Numbered from the stretch's first letter, positions 28,622 to 38,535 are shown. The stretch is DNA of 64,000 bases from Holophagae bacterium (GCA_029263455.1 JAJCXM010000021.1:32469-96468), one strand, 5' to 3'. Notes: generated by a model from the sequence alone, not told the origin. Translations and numbers: made by a program.

Positions 28622-29830
28622 ATGCGCATTCTTTTACTGCTGTTGACGGGATCCTTGTGTTGGGCCCAGCTTGAGTTTCTTGGTTTCTCGGCAGACGGTG
28701 TTGGCGGTGTGTCTGGAATAGGTGGCGCCGAATTTGTGGCAGTTGCGCCGGATGGCGGTCACGTATATGTAACGGGCGCGTCGGTTAATGGCTTGGCCGT
28801 TTTCGATCGCTTAGCGTCAGGTACGCTGTCATTTGTCGAATCTCATATTGATGGTAGCGCCGGCGTGGATGGCTTATTGGGCGCCCAAGGCATCACCATC
28901 TCAGGCGATGACTTAGATGTTTACGTGACGGGATCGGCGGAAGATAAAGTGTCTCATTTTCGCCGCGACCCCAGCACAGGGATGCTGTCATTCGCGTTTG
29001 CTTACGAGAATGGTTTTGGTGGCATCAGTGCCATGGCGGGACCGGTTCGAGTCACGCTTGATCCCAGTGGAAGCCACCTTTATGTGGGATGCATAACGTC
29101 CTCAAGTGTGGTGATTTTTGAGCGTGACGCGTTAAGCGGCGATCTCACGTTTGTCGGCAGCGTAAGTGATAATGCAACTAACGGACTTGCGGGCGCGGCA
29201 GGCGTCGCTCTCAATGGGACAGGGACCCATCTATATGTTTCTGGCAGCGGAGAAGATGCGGTGACCTTATTTGAGCGCGACCCAGTGACGGGTCTGTTAA
29301 CGTTCTTGGAAGTTTATCGCAATGGTTCAGGTGGCGTTGCTGGAATTGCCGGCACCAATGATTTGGTCGTTTCCGGAAGGTTCTTGTACGTGACAGGATT
29401 TGCAGACTCAGCCGTAGCTATGTTTCGGCGCGACCCTGCAACCGGATTATTGAGCTTCATTGAAGCTGAGTATGATGGGGTGGGATCCGTTGATGGTTTA
29501 TCAGGTGCCATCGGTGTCGCCGTTAGTCCTAATGGTAAACAGGTTTTGGTATCTGGGTTCAATGACAATTCAGTCGCCGTATTTGAGCGAATATTAGGTA
29601 CTTTGACCTTTCGACAAGTATTGACTGACGGCTCGGGCGGTGTGGATGGTTTGCAAGGGTCGGTTTCACCTACTTTTAGTGCGGATGGAAAGCATGCTTA
29701 TGTTACGGGTTTTACGGATGGAGCGGTCGCCCAATTCGAAACCGTTGCATCTTTAGGCACACTATATGAGACTTGGGCAACCTCGGTGTCGATCACCGAT
29801 TTGGCGGCTTATGTATCCATGTACCCATAA
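28622..29830 (+). CDS. Secreted seven-bladed lactonase-like beta-propeller
   Basis: AGGAG is 6 nt before ATG 28622 (an ATG at 28616 is too close). Signal peptide MRILLLLLTGSLCWA|Q. The mature protein is about seven repeats of 48-50 residues with the core GG(V/I)xGLxG...V.P.G.HLYVTG..D..V..F.RDP.TG.L.F, as in the 6-phosphogluconolactonase-like WD40-type propellers of many exported bacterial proteins. The repeats are unusually alike, suggesting recent internal duplication. Directly upstream of the CHAT gene on the same strand (45-bp gap); possibly co-transcribed. Ligand unknown. Confidence 0.82.
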   Translation: MRILLLLLTGSLCWAQLEFLGFSADGVGGVSGIGGAEFVAVAPDGGHVYVTGASVNGLAVFDRLASGTLSFVESHIDGSAGVDGLLGAQGITISGDDLDVYVTGSAEDKVSHFRRDPSTGMLSFAFAYENGFGGISAMAGPVRVTLDPSGSHLYVGCITSSSVVIFERDALSGDLTFVGSVSDNATNGLAGAAGVALNGTGTHLYVSGSGEDAVTLFERDPVTGLLTFLEVYRNGSGGVAGIAGTNDLVVSGRFLYVTGFADSAVAMFRRDPATGLLSFIEAEYDGVGSVDGLSGAIGVAVSPNGKQVLVSGFNDNSVAVFERILGTLTFRQVLTDGSGGVDGLQGSVSPTFSADGKHAYVTGFTDGAVAQFETVASLGTLYETWATSVSITDLAAYVSMYP

Positions 29831-29875
29831 TGCAATTTTGTTAGTGGCTAGACTTCATGTAGGTCATCTGGCAAG

Positions 29876-32800
29876 ATGCAGCCAGTTGACATGATATTTT
29901 TTTGCCTGTTACTTTTTCAAACGAACACCCTGGAAGTGGGTGTGGCTCAACGGTTTGAGCAAGGGTCTGAATGGACAATTAACGTCTCAGAAAACGACTA
30001 CGTCGCATTCCGTTTGACCCAAGCTGGATGCGACGTCTTGACACACATTAAGCTGAATGATGATGAACATCGACAAGATGGCCAGCAGGGACGTTGGGGG
30101 GTAGAGGACAGTCACTTTATCTGTGGCGCTGACGGGCGTTTAACGGTCGTTATTGAGGTTCAAGATATCCAAGAGGATGGCCACTATCTCATTGAGTTAT
30201 TGGCACATGAAGCGGCCGAGACAAATCATCAAAAAAAGGTCCAGTTACAAAACGACATGAACGAAGCGCTTGAGGCCCATACTCTAGGTGAAAAGCAATC
30301 GCTGGATTTTGCCAAACAGAGATTTCTGGCGGCCATAGTCCTGGCCGAAGATCTAGGTCAAGAGGCTGAATTGGCCTTAGCGCTGAACAGCGTGGGCCAT
30401 ATCCACATGTTGGCTGGTGAAATTGATAAAGCCGATGAATATTATCGGCGAGCATTAGAACTCTGGTCTGTGATAGGTAACGACTGGGGTTTGGGTATGA
30501 GCACCAATAATCGAGCCCACTTAGTGGGATTGAAGGGTGAGTCAGAAAAGTCGCTGGCTTTGTTTCAGGAAGCTTTGATTCATAGGAAACGGGCTCATGA
30601 CGGCCATGGCGTGGCTGTCACCCTCAATAACATGGCCGTGGAATATGCAAAGCTTGGTGACTACCGTCGCTCAGTGGCGTTATTTGAACAGTCGGTTATC
30701 CTTCCGGAGGTCGACGACTTACTAAAAGCCCGCATTTGGACAAACATCGGTTTTGTCAGACAAGCCTTGGGTGAAAACGATGATGCCGTTGAAGCCTACC
30801 GTCAGGCCTTGCATGTTCAAGAAAAGATTGGAGACGGTCAAGGACTGGCGACCACGCTTAACAACTTAGGTGTCGTTTATAGGTCGCAGGGCCAATCAAA
30901 GCGAGCTTTTGCGACATTCGATCGAGCGCTGCAACAGTTTAGGCGACAAGGTGATCGCAGAGGCGAGGGACATGCTCTGGTTAATTTGGGCGTGCTGCAC
31001 GCTCAGAATGACCAACTAATCGAGGCCGAAAATCACCATAGACTTGCGGCCGATATTCTTGACGAGGTGGGCGAGGCAACGGCCCAGGTAGACGCTCTAG
31101 CTAACCTAGGGCGTACGCTTGCGAAGTCGGGTAAGTTAGCAGAAGGTCAGATCGTTTTTGCAAGAGCCCGCAGCGTTGCTGAAGCATCGAATTACAAAAC
31201 CGGCATCTGTAAAGTGTCATTACTAGAGGCACGAGGCTATTCAGAAAGGCAGGACTGGACCAATGCCGTTCTTCGTTTTGACGAAGCGCGGCAACTGGCT
31301 ATTGAGTTAGGGCTTAGAGCGCTAGAACTAGAATCTATTCATGGTATGAGTTCTCTCTTTTACGCTCAGGGACAAAAGGAACAGGCATTGAAGTGGAGCC
31401 TGCAGTCAGTTGATCTCTTAGACGACTTGCGCATTGAGTTTGAACAGGGCAACGCCAGGACCTCCTATTTGGCCAATCAATCGGCCGTTTACGATCAAGT
31501 AATGCTGAGTGTCGATGCGCTACCTGAACATCGCAGGGCGACAAAGCGCTTTGAATTAATCGAACGCATGCACGCAAGGACCTTGGCTGACGTACTACGC
31601 GAAGGACGTAACATTACGCCTGCGCATGTTCCGCCCGAATTGATGCGTCAAGCTACCCAGCTACGCGACACTATCCGCATAACGCAACGCCGATTGACGA
31701 CAGCCAAAGACGCTGAACAACACACGCACCTTCAAGCGACCATCACCGAAACCATGGATGCGCTTGAGCGAACACAGCTGCAAATACGACAGGTTTCTAA
31801 GTCTTATGCGTCTACCTATGACCCTGATTCTACAGAGCTTGCCAAGCTTGATTTTCTAGGCGACCACACTGCCGTTCTCGCCTATTACATCGCGGAACCC
31901 ATGTCTTACTTGGTGGTCAAGACAGGTCAAAAGACGGTTGAGTATCCGATTGCCGGCTTGACGGAACTACGTGAAAGAGCAAATCGATTGCAACCTCTTT
32001 TGAGGCATCAGGTTGGTCGGCAATTGCCTAGGCTGCAACGTTTACTTCACGAATGGTATCAAGCCGTGTTACTTCCGGCAGCCGCTGATCTTGTTGGCGT
32101 TGAGAAATTAGTTTTTGTGCTCGACGGTCCGCTTTGGGATGTGCCTCCAGCTTGTTGGGTGACCTCAGACAATGGCCAGCAGAATAAGTATCTGGTGGAT
32201 GATTTTGAAGCGCTCATTGTACCGTCTGTTAAGAGTTGGCTAATGGTCAAGAACCGAAGCAAGCATATTGCAGCGCAGCCTGATTTGTTGGCATTGGCCC
32301 ATCCATTTGATGACGAAAACCGTTCATCGCTACCGGCCCTAAGAAATGAAATGGGGCCACTACCATTCAGTCGTGATGAAGTGACCGCTTTAGTTACCTT
32401 ATATCAAGGACAAAATGTGATTGGACTGTCCGGAAGTAACGCCACTGAGACAGCCCTTAAGATGCATGCGCCGTTGGCGGATCGCATTCACCTTGCGTCC
32501 CACGCCTGGCTGGATAATGATCAAATTCGCCTCTCTGGTGTGCTACTGGCAGCCGATGAAAGCAATGACGGTTTACTTCAAATATACGAAATCATGGGCA
32601 TGCCACTTCAGACCCGCTGCGTGGTGTTGTCGGCCTGTAATACTGGCCGGGGTACGAATTTCTGGGGTGAAGGTGTGGTCGGTTTTGCCCATGCCTTCTT
32701 GTATGCGGGTGCCCAGTCGCTGGTTTTGTCGTGGTGGCCCATCCAAGATGAATCGACGTCTGTTTTTATGACGCGCTTTCATCACGATATGTTAGCGGGC

Positions 32801-32917
32801 CGCAGTCCATCTAATGCATTACGTTCAACTGCCTTATGGATGAAAGAACAACCTCGGTACCAGCATCCCTTTTATTGGGCTGCTTTTATGGCGATTGGTT
32901 CAGCCAGCGACAACTGA
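29876..32917 (+). CDS. CHAT-domain protease-like protein with TPR repeats
   Basis: A hydrophobic N-terminus (MIFFCLLLFQTNTLEVGVA|Q) is a likely signal peptide. A short beta domain with Cys follows, then about nine TPRs (residues about 110-560: ALNSVGHIHMLAGEIDKADE, ATTLNNLGVVYRSQGQSKRA), a coiled-coil, and a C-terminal CHAT domain. The caspase-like dyad is in place: His876 (HLASHAWL) and Cys921 (VLSACNTGRG). CHAT-TPR proteins are caspase-fold proteases or scaffolds, found in envelope stress and defence contexts. It faces and overlaps by 32 bp an anti-sigma gene, an arrangement common for these proteins in Acidobacteriota and Lysobacterales, so the pair may sense envelope state. Confidence 0.88.
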   Translation: MQPVDMIFFCLLLFQTNTLEVGVAQRFEQGSEWTINVSENDYVAFRLTQAGCDVLTHIKLNDDEHRQDGQQGRWGVEDSHFICGADGRLTVVIEVQDIQEDGHYLIELLAHEAAETNHQKKVQLQNDMNEALEAHTLGEKQSLDFAKQRFLAAIVLAEDLGQEAELALALNSVGHIHMLAGEIDKADEYYRRALELWSVIGNDWGLGMSTNNRAHLVGLKGESEKSLALFQEALIHRKRAHDGHGVAVTLNNMAVEYAKLGDYRRSVALFEQSVILPEVDDLLKARIWTNIGFVRQALGENDDAVEAYRQALHVQEKIGDGQGLATTLNNLGVVYRSQGQSKRAFATFDRALQQFRRQGDRRGEGHALVNLGVLHAQNDQLIEAENHHRLAADILDEVGEATAQVDALANLGRTLAKSGKLAEGQIVFARARSVAEASNYKTGICKVSLLEARGYSERQDWTNAVLRFDEARQLAIELGLRALELESIHGMSSLFYAQGQKEQALKWSLQSVDLLDDLRIEFEQGNARTSYLANQSAVYDQVMLSVDALPEHRRATKRFELIERMHARTLADVLREGRNITPAHVPPELMRQATQLRDTIRITQRRLTTAKDAEQHTHLQATITETMDALERTQLQIRQVSKSYASTYDPDSTELAKLDFLGDHTAVLAYYIAEPMSYLVVKTGQKTVEYPIAGLTELRERANRLQPLLRHQVGRQLPRLQRLLHEWYQAVLLPAAADLVGVEKLVFVLDGPLWDVPPACWVTSDNGQQNKYLVDDFEALIVPSVKSWLMVKNRSKHIAAQPDLLALAHPFDDENRSSLPALRNEMGPLPFSRDEVTALVTLYQGQNVIGLSGSNATETALKMHAPLADRIHLASHAWLDNDQIRLSGVLLAADESNDGLLQIYEIMGMPLQTRCVVLSACNTGRGTNFWGEGVVGFAHAFLYAGAQSLVLSWWPIQDESTSVFMTRFHHDMLAGRSPSNALRSTALWMKEQPRYQHPFYWAAFMAIGSASDN

Positions 32918-33608
32918 ATCGCTCAGTTATGTCTCCGTTCTTAAGCTGAATGGTCCACTCTCCGCTCATGAACTCGTTGGTCGTAAGCATGAAACTAACG
33001 GCCCCATCATCGAGCGGCGACAGTTGCTTATAGCTTCTGATTAAAACTCCGTTTTCGTCATAAACGAAGGCGTCCCAAGTTATTGCTTCCTGATTGGGAA
33101 AGAGATTGATGAGTAAGTATTCGGCGTTTTCCGAGACTTGAACCTGATGGATCTGGCTATTTCTTGTATCTTGGGAAATTAAGTCCAGCGTCTGAATTTG
33201 CTTATGCACCGCAGCAGGTCGATTTACGATCATTCCCAATGCTAGTCCAATTAGCAAGGATGCTGCTGTTGCTATCCAGCTAATTTTGAATGGGTTCGCC
33301 TTCTTGCGAAACTGCTTTGCACTCAATCTAACCTGTACCACTTCTTGATTGCATGAGTCGCACGACTCTAAATGCTGTTGGAAGTCGGCTGAGATGGTGG
33401 GATCAATCCTCTCCTTATTGGCATAGGCAATGACGAGTTGGGGTGATGGGTGCTGTGCGTAGCTCAATGCCGCAAATTGCGCGTCACGTACAGCCTGGCT
33501 ACATGCTTCACAACCGGAGACGTGAGCGTCAAAAGCGCGACGTGACTCGGGTTCTGCACTGCCATTGAGTATCCAGGGAATGCGTTCAGACCATTCTTCG
33601 CATGTCAT
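32886..33608 (-). CDS. Membrane anti-sigma factor with two zinc-finger (zf-HC2-like) motifs
   Basis: Two HxxxCxxC motifs lie in the cytoplasmic part, HVSGCEACSQ (about 29-38) and HLESCDSCNQ (about 79-88), so the anti-sigma fold looks duplicated. One membrane helix follows (WIATAASLLIGLALGMIV), then a beta-rich extracytoplasmic domain of about 110 residues, the usual plan for sensing and regulated proteolysis. It overlaps the upstream sigma gene by 4 bp (ATGA) and its 3' end overlaps the convergent CHAT gene. Confidence 0.88.
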   Translation of the reverse strand: MTCEEWSERIPWILNGSAEPESRRAFDAHVSGCEACSQAVRDAQFAALSYAQHPSPQLVIAYANKERIDPTISADFQQHLESCDSCNQEVVQVRLSAKQFRKKANPFKISWIATAASLLIGLALGMIVNRPAAVHKQIQTLDLISQDTRNSQIHQVQVSENAEYLLINLFPNQEAITWDAFVYDENGVLIRSYKQLSPLDDGAVSFMLTTNEFMSGEWTIQLKNGDITERFSCRWLNQSP

Positions 33609-34180
33609 GTTCGACTCCTTGTAGATAAAGGCGATAACGTGGCATTTTTGTTACGTTTTTCATTGATTAGTTGGTCTCGTATTTTTGCGGCTTGTTGTCG
33701 ACATCGAAGTGCCTTAATGCGTAGTGCACCTGCATTCATACCCAATGCTTTTCCCATTTGTTCGTAACTTTCGCCATTGACAATGCGGTGCCAAATATCC
33801 TGACAAGCCTGCTTCGCACGTTTCATCACGGCAAATGCTAGTTCGGCTGTTTGTAAATCGACCATCGCTTGAAAGGGACTCCTAGCTTGGGATGCAATTG
33901 AGTCTTCAAGTTCCTGCATGAGGTGTTGCCGACTTAATCGGCGAAGCTGATCAATGGCGCGATGATTGGCAACCCGCCAAACGTAGGCTTTGAAACTGGT
34001 TTCAATCTTAAGCTGTTCACTGCGTAGCAATCGCACCAACTCCATATGAATCGATTGCACCAAATCATCCAAGTCGTTACCTAATCGAATTCGGTAGCTA
34101 TAAGTCGCCGATCGAATCCATTGGTCGACGGTATCGACGGCGTCGGGTTCACCATCGCGATAGCGGTACACGTGTGTCAT
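33605..34180 (-). CDS. ECF sigma-70-family factor
   Basis: 192 aa from ATG 34180 (GTG 34186 is an alternative). Region 2 is seen in RLGNDLDDLVQSIHMELVRL and FKAYVWRVANHRAIDQLRRL (the last segment is the classical -10-binding helix), and region 4 in DIWHRIVNGESYEQMGKALG followed by ALRIKALRCRQ. It is partnered with the zinc-finger anti-sigma gene that overlaps its 3' end. The likely target is its own operon and neighbours such as the CHAT protein. An envelope trigger is inferred. Confidence 0.9.
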   Translation of the reverse strand: MTHVYRYRDGEPDAVDTVDQWIRSATYSYRIRLGNDLDDLVQSIHMELVRLLRSEQLKIETSFKAYVWRVANHRAIDQLRRLSRQHLMQELEDSIASQARSPFQAMVDLQTAELAFAVMKRAKQACQDIWHRIVNGESYEQMGKALGMNAGALRIKALRCRQQAAKIRDQLINEKRNKNATLSPLSTRSRT

Positions 34181-34226
34181 CGTCACTCAGTCCAACTGTG
34201 ATCGGAACCCTGCAAAGCTAACACAG

Positions 34227-35195
34227 CTAGAGGAAGCGACGGGTTAACCAATCGGAAAGGCGTGTTCGCATGTCTGGACGTCCGTGGTGGGTCACAGCAT
34301 AAACCTCTTTGTCTGCGCATAACTCGATCAAAACGTCGTCGCTCACACGTAGCTCGTCGACTAAAGCCAGGTCCAAGGCCTTTTGTCCGTAAAAAACTTC
34401 ACCGGTAGCGATTTGCTCAATGTCAACCTGGGGTCGGTGTGCTTTGACGAACTCTCGAAATACGGTGTGGAATTCTTCAAGTTCGGAAATGAACTTTTCG
34501 CGACCTTCTTGGGTATTTTCCGCGAACATACTGACCGTGCGCTTGTACTGTCCTGCGGTTAACTCTTCATAATCCAGGCCATGTTTTTTGAGGAAACGGT
34601 GGAAGTTAGGGATCATGGCAACGACTCCGATTGAACCGACCATGGCAAATGGTGAGGCAATGATGCGATCGGCCACGCAAGCCATCATGTAACCGCCGCT
34701 GGCAGCCATCTTATCGATACAAACGGTTAAAGGAATCTTGCGATCACGAAAACGCTGTAGCTGTGACGCGGCGAACCCATAAGCATGAGCTTTGCCGCCG
34801 GGGCTTTCTAGTCTAAGCAATACTTCGTCGCCTTCATGAAGTTCTGGGATCAGACTATTAAGTGTCTCGCGCAAATCATGAACCGCGCTGGCGGCTAGAT
34901 CGCCTGCAAAGTCCAGCACGAAAAGGCGCTCGCGATCTGATTTGGCTTGTTTCTTCAGTTGCTTGTGATGCTTTTTTGCTAATTTCTTGGCTTCGGCCCG
35001 CGGTAGCAGGGAGAGCTTTAGGTCCAAATGTCGCTGTTGGTATTGGCGATTTAGATGATCTACAGACAGCCGACCGTCGACGCCGCCAACGGTGCGCCTC
35101 AATGAGTTGACGATAATCAATACGACCGTCGCTACAGCCCCGGTAATTAAGGCCGTTTTAACCGCGAATACTAGAAGTTCGATCAGTGCTTGCAT
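34227..35195 (-). CDS. sohB: SohB-type inner-membrane signal peptide peptidase
   Basis: One N-terminal membrane helix (ALITGAVATVVLIIVNSL) then a Lys/Arg-rich linker and a serine peptidase S49 domain. The catalytic Ser166 is in DKMAASGGYMMACVAD and Lys218 in ELTAGQYKRT, the Ser-Lys dyad of SppA/SohB. The 322-aa length and order match E. coli SohB. These proteases degrade signal peptides and misfolded fragments at the membrane. Gene stands alone between the sigma factor and hydroxylase. Confidence 0.92.
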   Translation of the reverse strand: MQALIELLVFAVKTALITGAVATVVLIIVNSLRRTVGGVDGRLSVDHLNRQYQQRHLDLKLSLLPRAEAKKLAKKHHKQLKKQAKSDRERLFVLDFAGDLAASAVHDLRETLNSLIPELHEGDEVLLRLESPGGKAHAYGFAASQLQRFRDRKIPLTVCIDKMAASGGYMMACVADRIIASPFAMVGSIGVVAMIPNFHRFLKKHGLDYEELTAGQYKRTVSMFAENTQEGREKFISELEEFHTVFREFVKAHRPQVDIEQIATGEVFYGQKALDLALVDELRVSDDVLIELCADKEVYAVTHHGRPDMRTRLSDWLTRRFL

Positions 35196-35506
35196 AAAAC
35201 AAAGAATACCTAAGCTTTAAGGAAAACACCATGGGCTGAAGACACAATACTGATGTGCATTGATCGGATTGACCACAATGACTCAGCACTTATTGGCTAT
35301 CAATAGCAAGTGAATAGGGGAGTGAAGCCAAAACCCTATGACGAGTTTTGCCGGTATCAGATCGTTTAACAGCCAAAGTTTCGATGAGTTTTACTTTAAT
35401 CCTAATATCGAGAAATTAGGCACGAAATCGGCGCAAATCTTGACGAAGGCGGCTCATTACGGTTATTTTTGGAATGTAAAAAGGAATGTTTCCAGGGGAG
35501 CTTTGC
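35196..35506. other. Divergent intergenic region, no clear motif
   Basis: Between sohB (minus) and the hydroxylase gene (plus). A TTGACC run near 35267 and a GCTAT/ATAGC dyad follow it, but no convincing promoter or RNA. A reading frame from 35338 overlaps the hydroxylase in another frame and is not credible. Confidence 0.4.
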
Positions 35507-37273
35507 ATGAATCGAGTCACCTTGGATCGCGTACCCGAGCATCTACGGCAGTATGTTGTGACGCAAGACTACGGCGCTTACGACGAAATCGATCATGCCG
35601 TGTGGCGATTCGTTTTATTACAGACATACAATCAACTCAAGAAGACAGCGCATCCGACTTATATTAAAGGGCTTGAGCAAACCGGGATCGCCATCGACCG
35701 CATCCCACGAATTGAGGAAATGGATCGTTGCCTTAATGAATTTGGTTGGGGTGCTGTGTGTGTGGACGGATTTATTCCTCCTAGAGCATTCCAGGAATTT
35801 CAAGCTTTAGGCATCATGACCATTGCAACCGAAATTCGAACGGCCGAACATTTAGCTTATACACCTGCTCCGGACATCATCCATGAATCTGCGGGTCATT
35901 CGCCAATTGTTCCTGATCCTACCTACCGCAAATACCTACAACGGTTTGGAGAATTGGGAGCCAAGGCCTTTTCCTCGCAAGAAGACAATCGTGTTTACTT
36001 GGCTATTCGTGATTTATCGGAAATCAAAGAAGATCCTAATGCAACGACGACCCAAATCGATGAAGCCGATCAACGTCTGCGAGATGCGATAGAAGCAGTC
36101 AACTACGTGACCGAGGCGGCCCTGATGTCGCGATTACATTGGTGGACCGTCGAGTACGGTTTAGTTGGTACACCGCGCGATTATCGAATTTACGGGGCTG
36201 GATTGTTGTCCTCGGTAGGTGAAAGCTTTTTCTGCCACCATCCACGCGTTCAGAAAATAGTTCTATCACCTGCCTGTATTGAAAAATCTTATGATATTAC
36301 CGAGCCTCAGCCACAACTATATGTCGCCCGAGATTTTGACCACTTAAACGAAGTGCTTGACGAAGTGGGGCAGGGCCTGGCGTGCCAAATGGGTGGACAA
36401 GTGGGCCTTGAACGCTTTCGTTTGAGTGCTGAAGTCGGCACGCTGCTATTGGATTCAGGTATTCAAATAACCGGTGTATTGAGTGATTTTTCGTTGGACC
36501 GTAAGTTACCGTCAATGATTAAGATGAGTGGCGCTTGTGCCCTTTCCTTGGACAATCGGCACCTGCCAGGAAAGGACTCTACGTATTTAACTAATGGATT
36601 CGTGACACCGATTGGGTTGTTGACGGACGGCCGTCGATTATCCAAGTGCAAAGAAAGTGATTTGCGTTGGCTGGGTTGTGAGGGGCGCGGTCATCATTTG
36701 CAGTTAGAGTTTCGTTCCGGCATCCGCGTTCAAGGCCGCATGGAGAAAGTGATCGCCAATAGTCGCGGCCTGATGTGCTTAATCACATTCTCGGAGTGTC
36801 GGGTCACACGCGGAGACGAGCTCTTATTTGAACGTAAGAACGGCGAATTTGATATGGCGATTGGCGAGGAAGTCGTTTCCGCTTATGCCGGTCCCGCCGA
36901 TCCAAGCTATTGGCCGAGCTCTAAGTTCACAGACAAATTGGTACCCTTTGCTAAGCGGCTAGATGAAAAAGGCCAACATTTGTTGGAACTCTACCAGCAA
37001 GCACTCGATATTTGGGATAAGGGACTTGGTAATCCGGATATTGTGGTGACGGAATTCACGCGTATCGACCGCGAATTGTCGTTTTATCGCGATAGTTGGT
37101 TATTGCGCTGGAATCTGCTGGAGGGCCTCAAAAAGATCGATCGTGGTGTATTATTGGCGTCACGAATCAAGGACGAGTTGTTAGAAATCGAATCACGGCA
37201 CTATCAAGATGCACCAATCACGATGGGCTTGCGTTATCTGGGATTCCTTGAAGACATGACATTACCCGTCTAA
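35507..37273 (+). CDS. Aromatic amino acid hydroxylase-like protein with C-terminal extension
   Basis: ATG 35507 has GGGGAG 6 nt upstream. The N-terminal about 290 residues form the iron-dependent catalytic domain of phenylalanine/tyrosine/tryptophan hydroxylases. Fe ligands are present: His126 and His131 (HESAGHSPI) and Glu216 (WWTVEYG). Other family motifs: GAVCVDGFIPPRAFQEF, SSVGESFF. The enzymes use tetrahydrobiopterin and O2. An additional about 300 residues of unknown function follow, so at 588 aa it is twice the usual bacterial PhhA; longer forms like this exist in Bacteroidetes and others. A dipeptidase follows 42 bp later; the two may be in one operon feeding aromatic amino acid breakdown. 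Confidence 0.85.
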   Translation: MNRVTLDRVPEHLRQYVVTQDYGAYDEIDHAVWRFVLLQTYNQLKKTAHPTYIKGLEQTGIAIDRIPRIEEMDRCLNEFGWGAVCVDGFIPPRAFQEFQALGIMTIATEIRTAEHLAYTPAPDIIHESAGHSPIVPDPTYRKYLQRFGELGAKAFSSQEDNRVYLAIRDLSEIKEDPNATTTQIDEADQRLRDAIEAVNYVTEAALMSRLHWWTVEYGLVGTPRDYRIYGAGLLSSVGESFFCHHPRVQKIVLSPACIEKSYDITEPQPQLYVARDFDHLNEVLDEVGQGLACQMGGQVGLERFRLSAEVGTLLLDSGIQITGVLSDFSLDRKLPSMIKMSGACALSLDNRHLPGKDSTYLTNGFVTPIGLLTDGRRLSKCKESDLRWLGCEGRGHHLQLEFRSGIRVQGRMEKVIANSRGLMCLITFSECRVTRGDELLFERKNGEFDMAIGEEVVSAYAGPADPSYWPSSKFTDKLVPFAKRLDEKGQHLLELYQQALDIWDKGLGNPDIVVTEFTRIDRELSFYRDSWLLRWNLLEGLKKIDRGVLLASRIKDELLEIESRHYQDAPITMGLRYLGFLEDMTLPV

Positions 37274-37315
37274 TTTTAGATAGCTTCCTCGTTTTAGGTT
37301 GAAAGGAACCCATTT

Positions 37316-38485
37316 ATGTTTTTAGTCATAAGTGCGATTTTAATGAGCAATCCCTTGTTGGACCAAGCGACCTTGGCACAAGCGGAAAAAATGGCCCATG
37401 AAATCGTGATTTTAGATGGTCATATTGACCTGCCGTATCGGCTCTTTGAAGAGATGGAAGACATTTCAGTACGTACAGAATCGGGTGATTTTGATTATGT
37501 CCGCGCCAAACAGGGCGGACTCGATGCGCCATTCATGTCGATCTATGTGCCTGCCAGTATGGAAGATAATGGAGCCAAGGCACATGCAGATAAGTTGATT
37601 GATATGGTGGCCTCTTTTGTTAACCAATGGCCGGATAAATTTGCGCTAGTGAATTCGGTCTCTGATCTGGAAGCTAACTTTAAGAAGGGGCTTATTTCGT
37701 TGCCAATGGGCATGGAGAATGGTGCGCCTATTGAGGGCGATCTAGCCAACCTCAAATATTTTCACGACCGCGGTATTCGATACATTACATTGACCCATTC
37801 GAAGGTCAATCATATTTGTGATTCGTCTTATGACGAAGAGCGCCGTTGGCATGGACTTAGCCCATTTGGGAAGACAGTTGTTGTTGAGATGAACAGGCTC
37901 GGCATCATGATCGATGTTGCTCATATCTCGGACGAGACCTTTTTTCAGGTGATGGAATTATCAACAGCTCCTGTCATCGCTAGTCATAGCTCTTGCCGGC
38001 ACTTCACACCGAATCTCGAAAGAAATATGAGTGACGACATGATCCGCCTGTTGGCAAAAAAAGATGGTGTCATTCAAATCAACTTTGGCAGCTTTTTTAT
38101 CAATCAAGAGAGTCGTGTGGCTGGCGAAATAGCGCGCAAGGAAATTACTGAGATTCGCGAACAGCACGAAGGGGAAGAAGCCAAAACACTGGTTGCCGCT
38201 TACCGCGCGGCAAACGAATTCCCGCGGGCAGATATTAAAGATGTCATTGCCCACATTGAACATGTTATTCAACTAGTTGGAGACGATCATGTGGGATTAG
38301 GCTCTGATTTTGATGGGGTAGGCGATACGCTACCTGACGGTCTACGAGATGTCTCGCAATACCCGAACCTCATCTACGAGATGTTGCAGCTAGGCTATTC
38401 GCAAGAAAGAATACAAAAAATATGTTCGGGTAATGTTATTCGCGTTTGGCGTGCCGTGGAGAAACGAGCGAATCAAGCGCCATAA
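37316..38485 (+). CDS. Membrane-dipeptidase family metalloenzyme (M19)
   Basis: RBS AAAGGAACC before ATG 37316. Renal-dipeptidase signatures: metal ligands in LDGHIDLPYR, Glu in MGMENGAPIEG, His in THSKVNHICDS, ISHVAHISDETFF-type helix (VAHISDET), VIASHSSCRHF and GLGSDFDGVGD. The two zinc sites and substrate His are all retained, so it should hydrolyse dipeptides or related amides. The N-terminus (MFLVISAILMSN) might be a short signal or anchor, but no clear cleavage site. It may supply amino acids to the upstream hydroxylase step. Confidence 0.85.
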   Translation: MFLVISAILMSNPLLDQATLAQAEKMAHEIVILDGHIDLPYRLFEEMEDISVRTESGDFDYVRAKQGGLDAPFMSIYVPASMEDNGAKAHADKLIDMVASFVNQWPDKFALVNSVSDLEANFKKGLISLPMGMENGAPIEGDLANLKYFHDRGIRYITLTHSKVNHICDSSYDEERRWHGLSPFGKTVVVEMNRLGIMIDVAHISDETFFQVMELSTAPVIASHSSCRHFTPNLERNMSDDMIRLLAKKDGVIQINFGSFFINQESRVAGEIARKEITEIREQHEGEEAKTLVAAYRAANEFPRADIKDVIAHIEHVIQLVGDDHVGLGSDFDGVGDTLPDGLRDVSQYPNLIYEMLQLGYSQERIQKICSGNVIRVWRAVEKRANQAP

Positions 38486-38501
38486 CGTTCCCAGAAAGAA
38501 G

Positions 38502-38535
38502 GTGGCCTGGGCAGTCGGATGCTGCCGCAGGCCAC
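38502..38535. terminator. Hairpin between convergent genes
   Basis: A two-part stem, GTGGCCTG / CAGGCCAC (38502-38509 with 38528-38535) plus inner GCAG / CTGC, sits between the dipeptidase stop and the convergent BlaR-like stop. No T tract, so probably a mRNA-end hairpin. Confidence 0.5.

Noticed and set aside
35338..35667. Reading frame overlapping the hydroxylase start
   Set aside because: Different frame, no ribosome site, and the hydroxylase start at 35507 is strongly supported.
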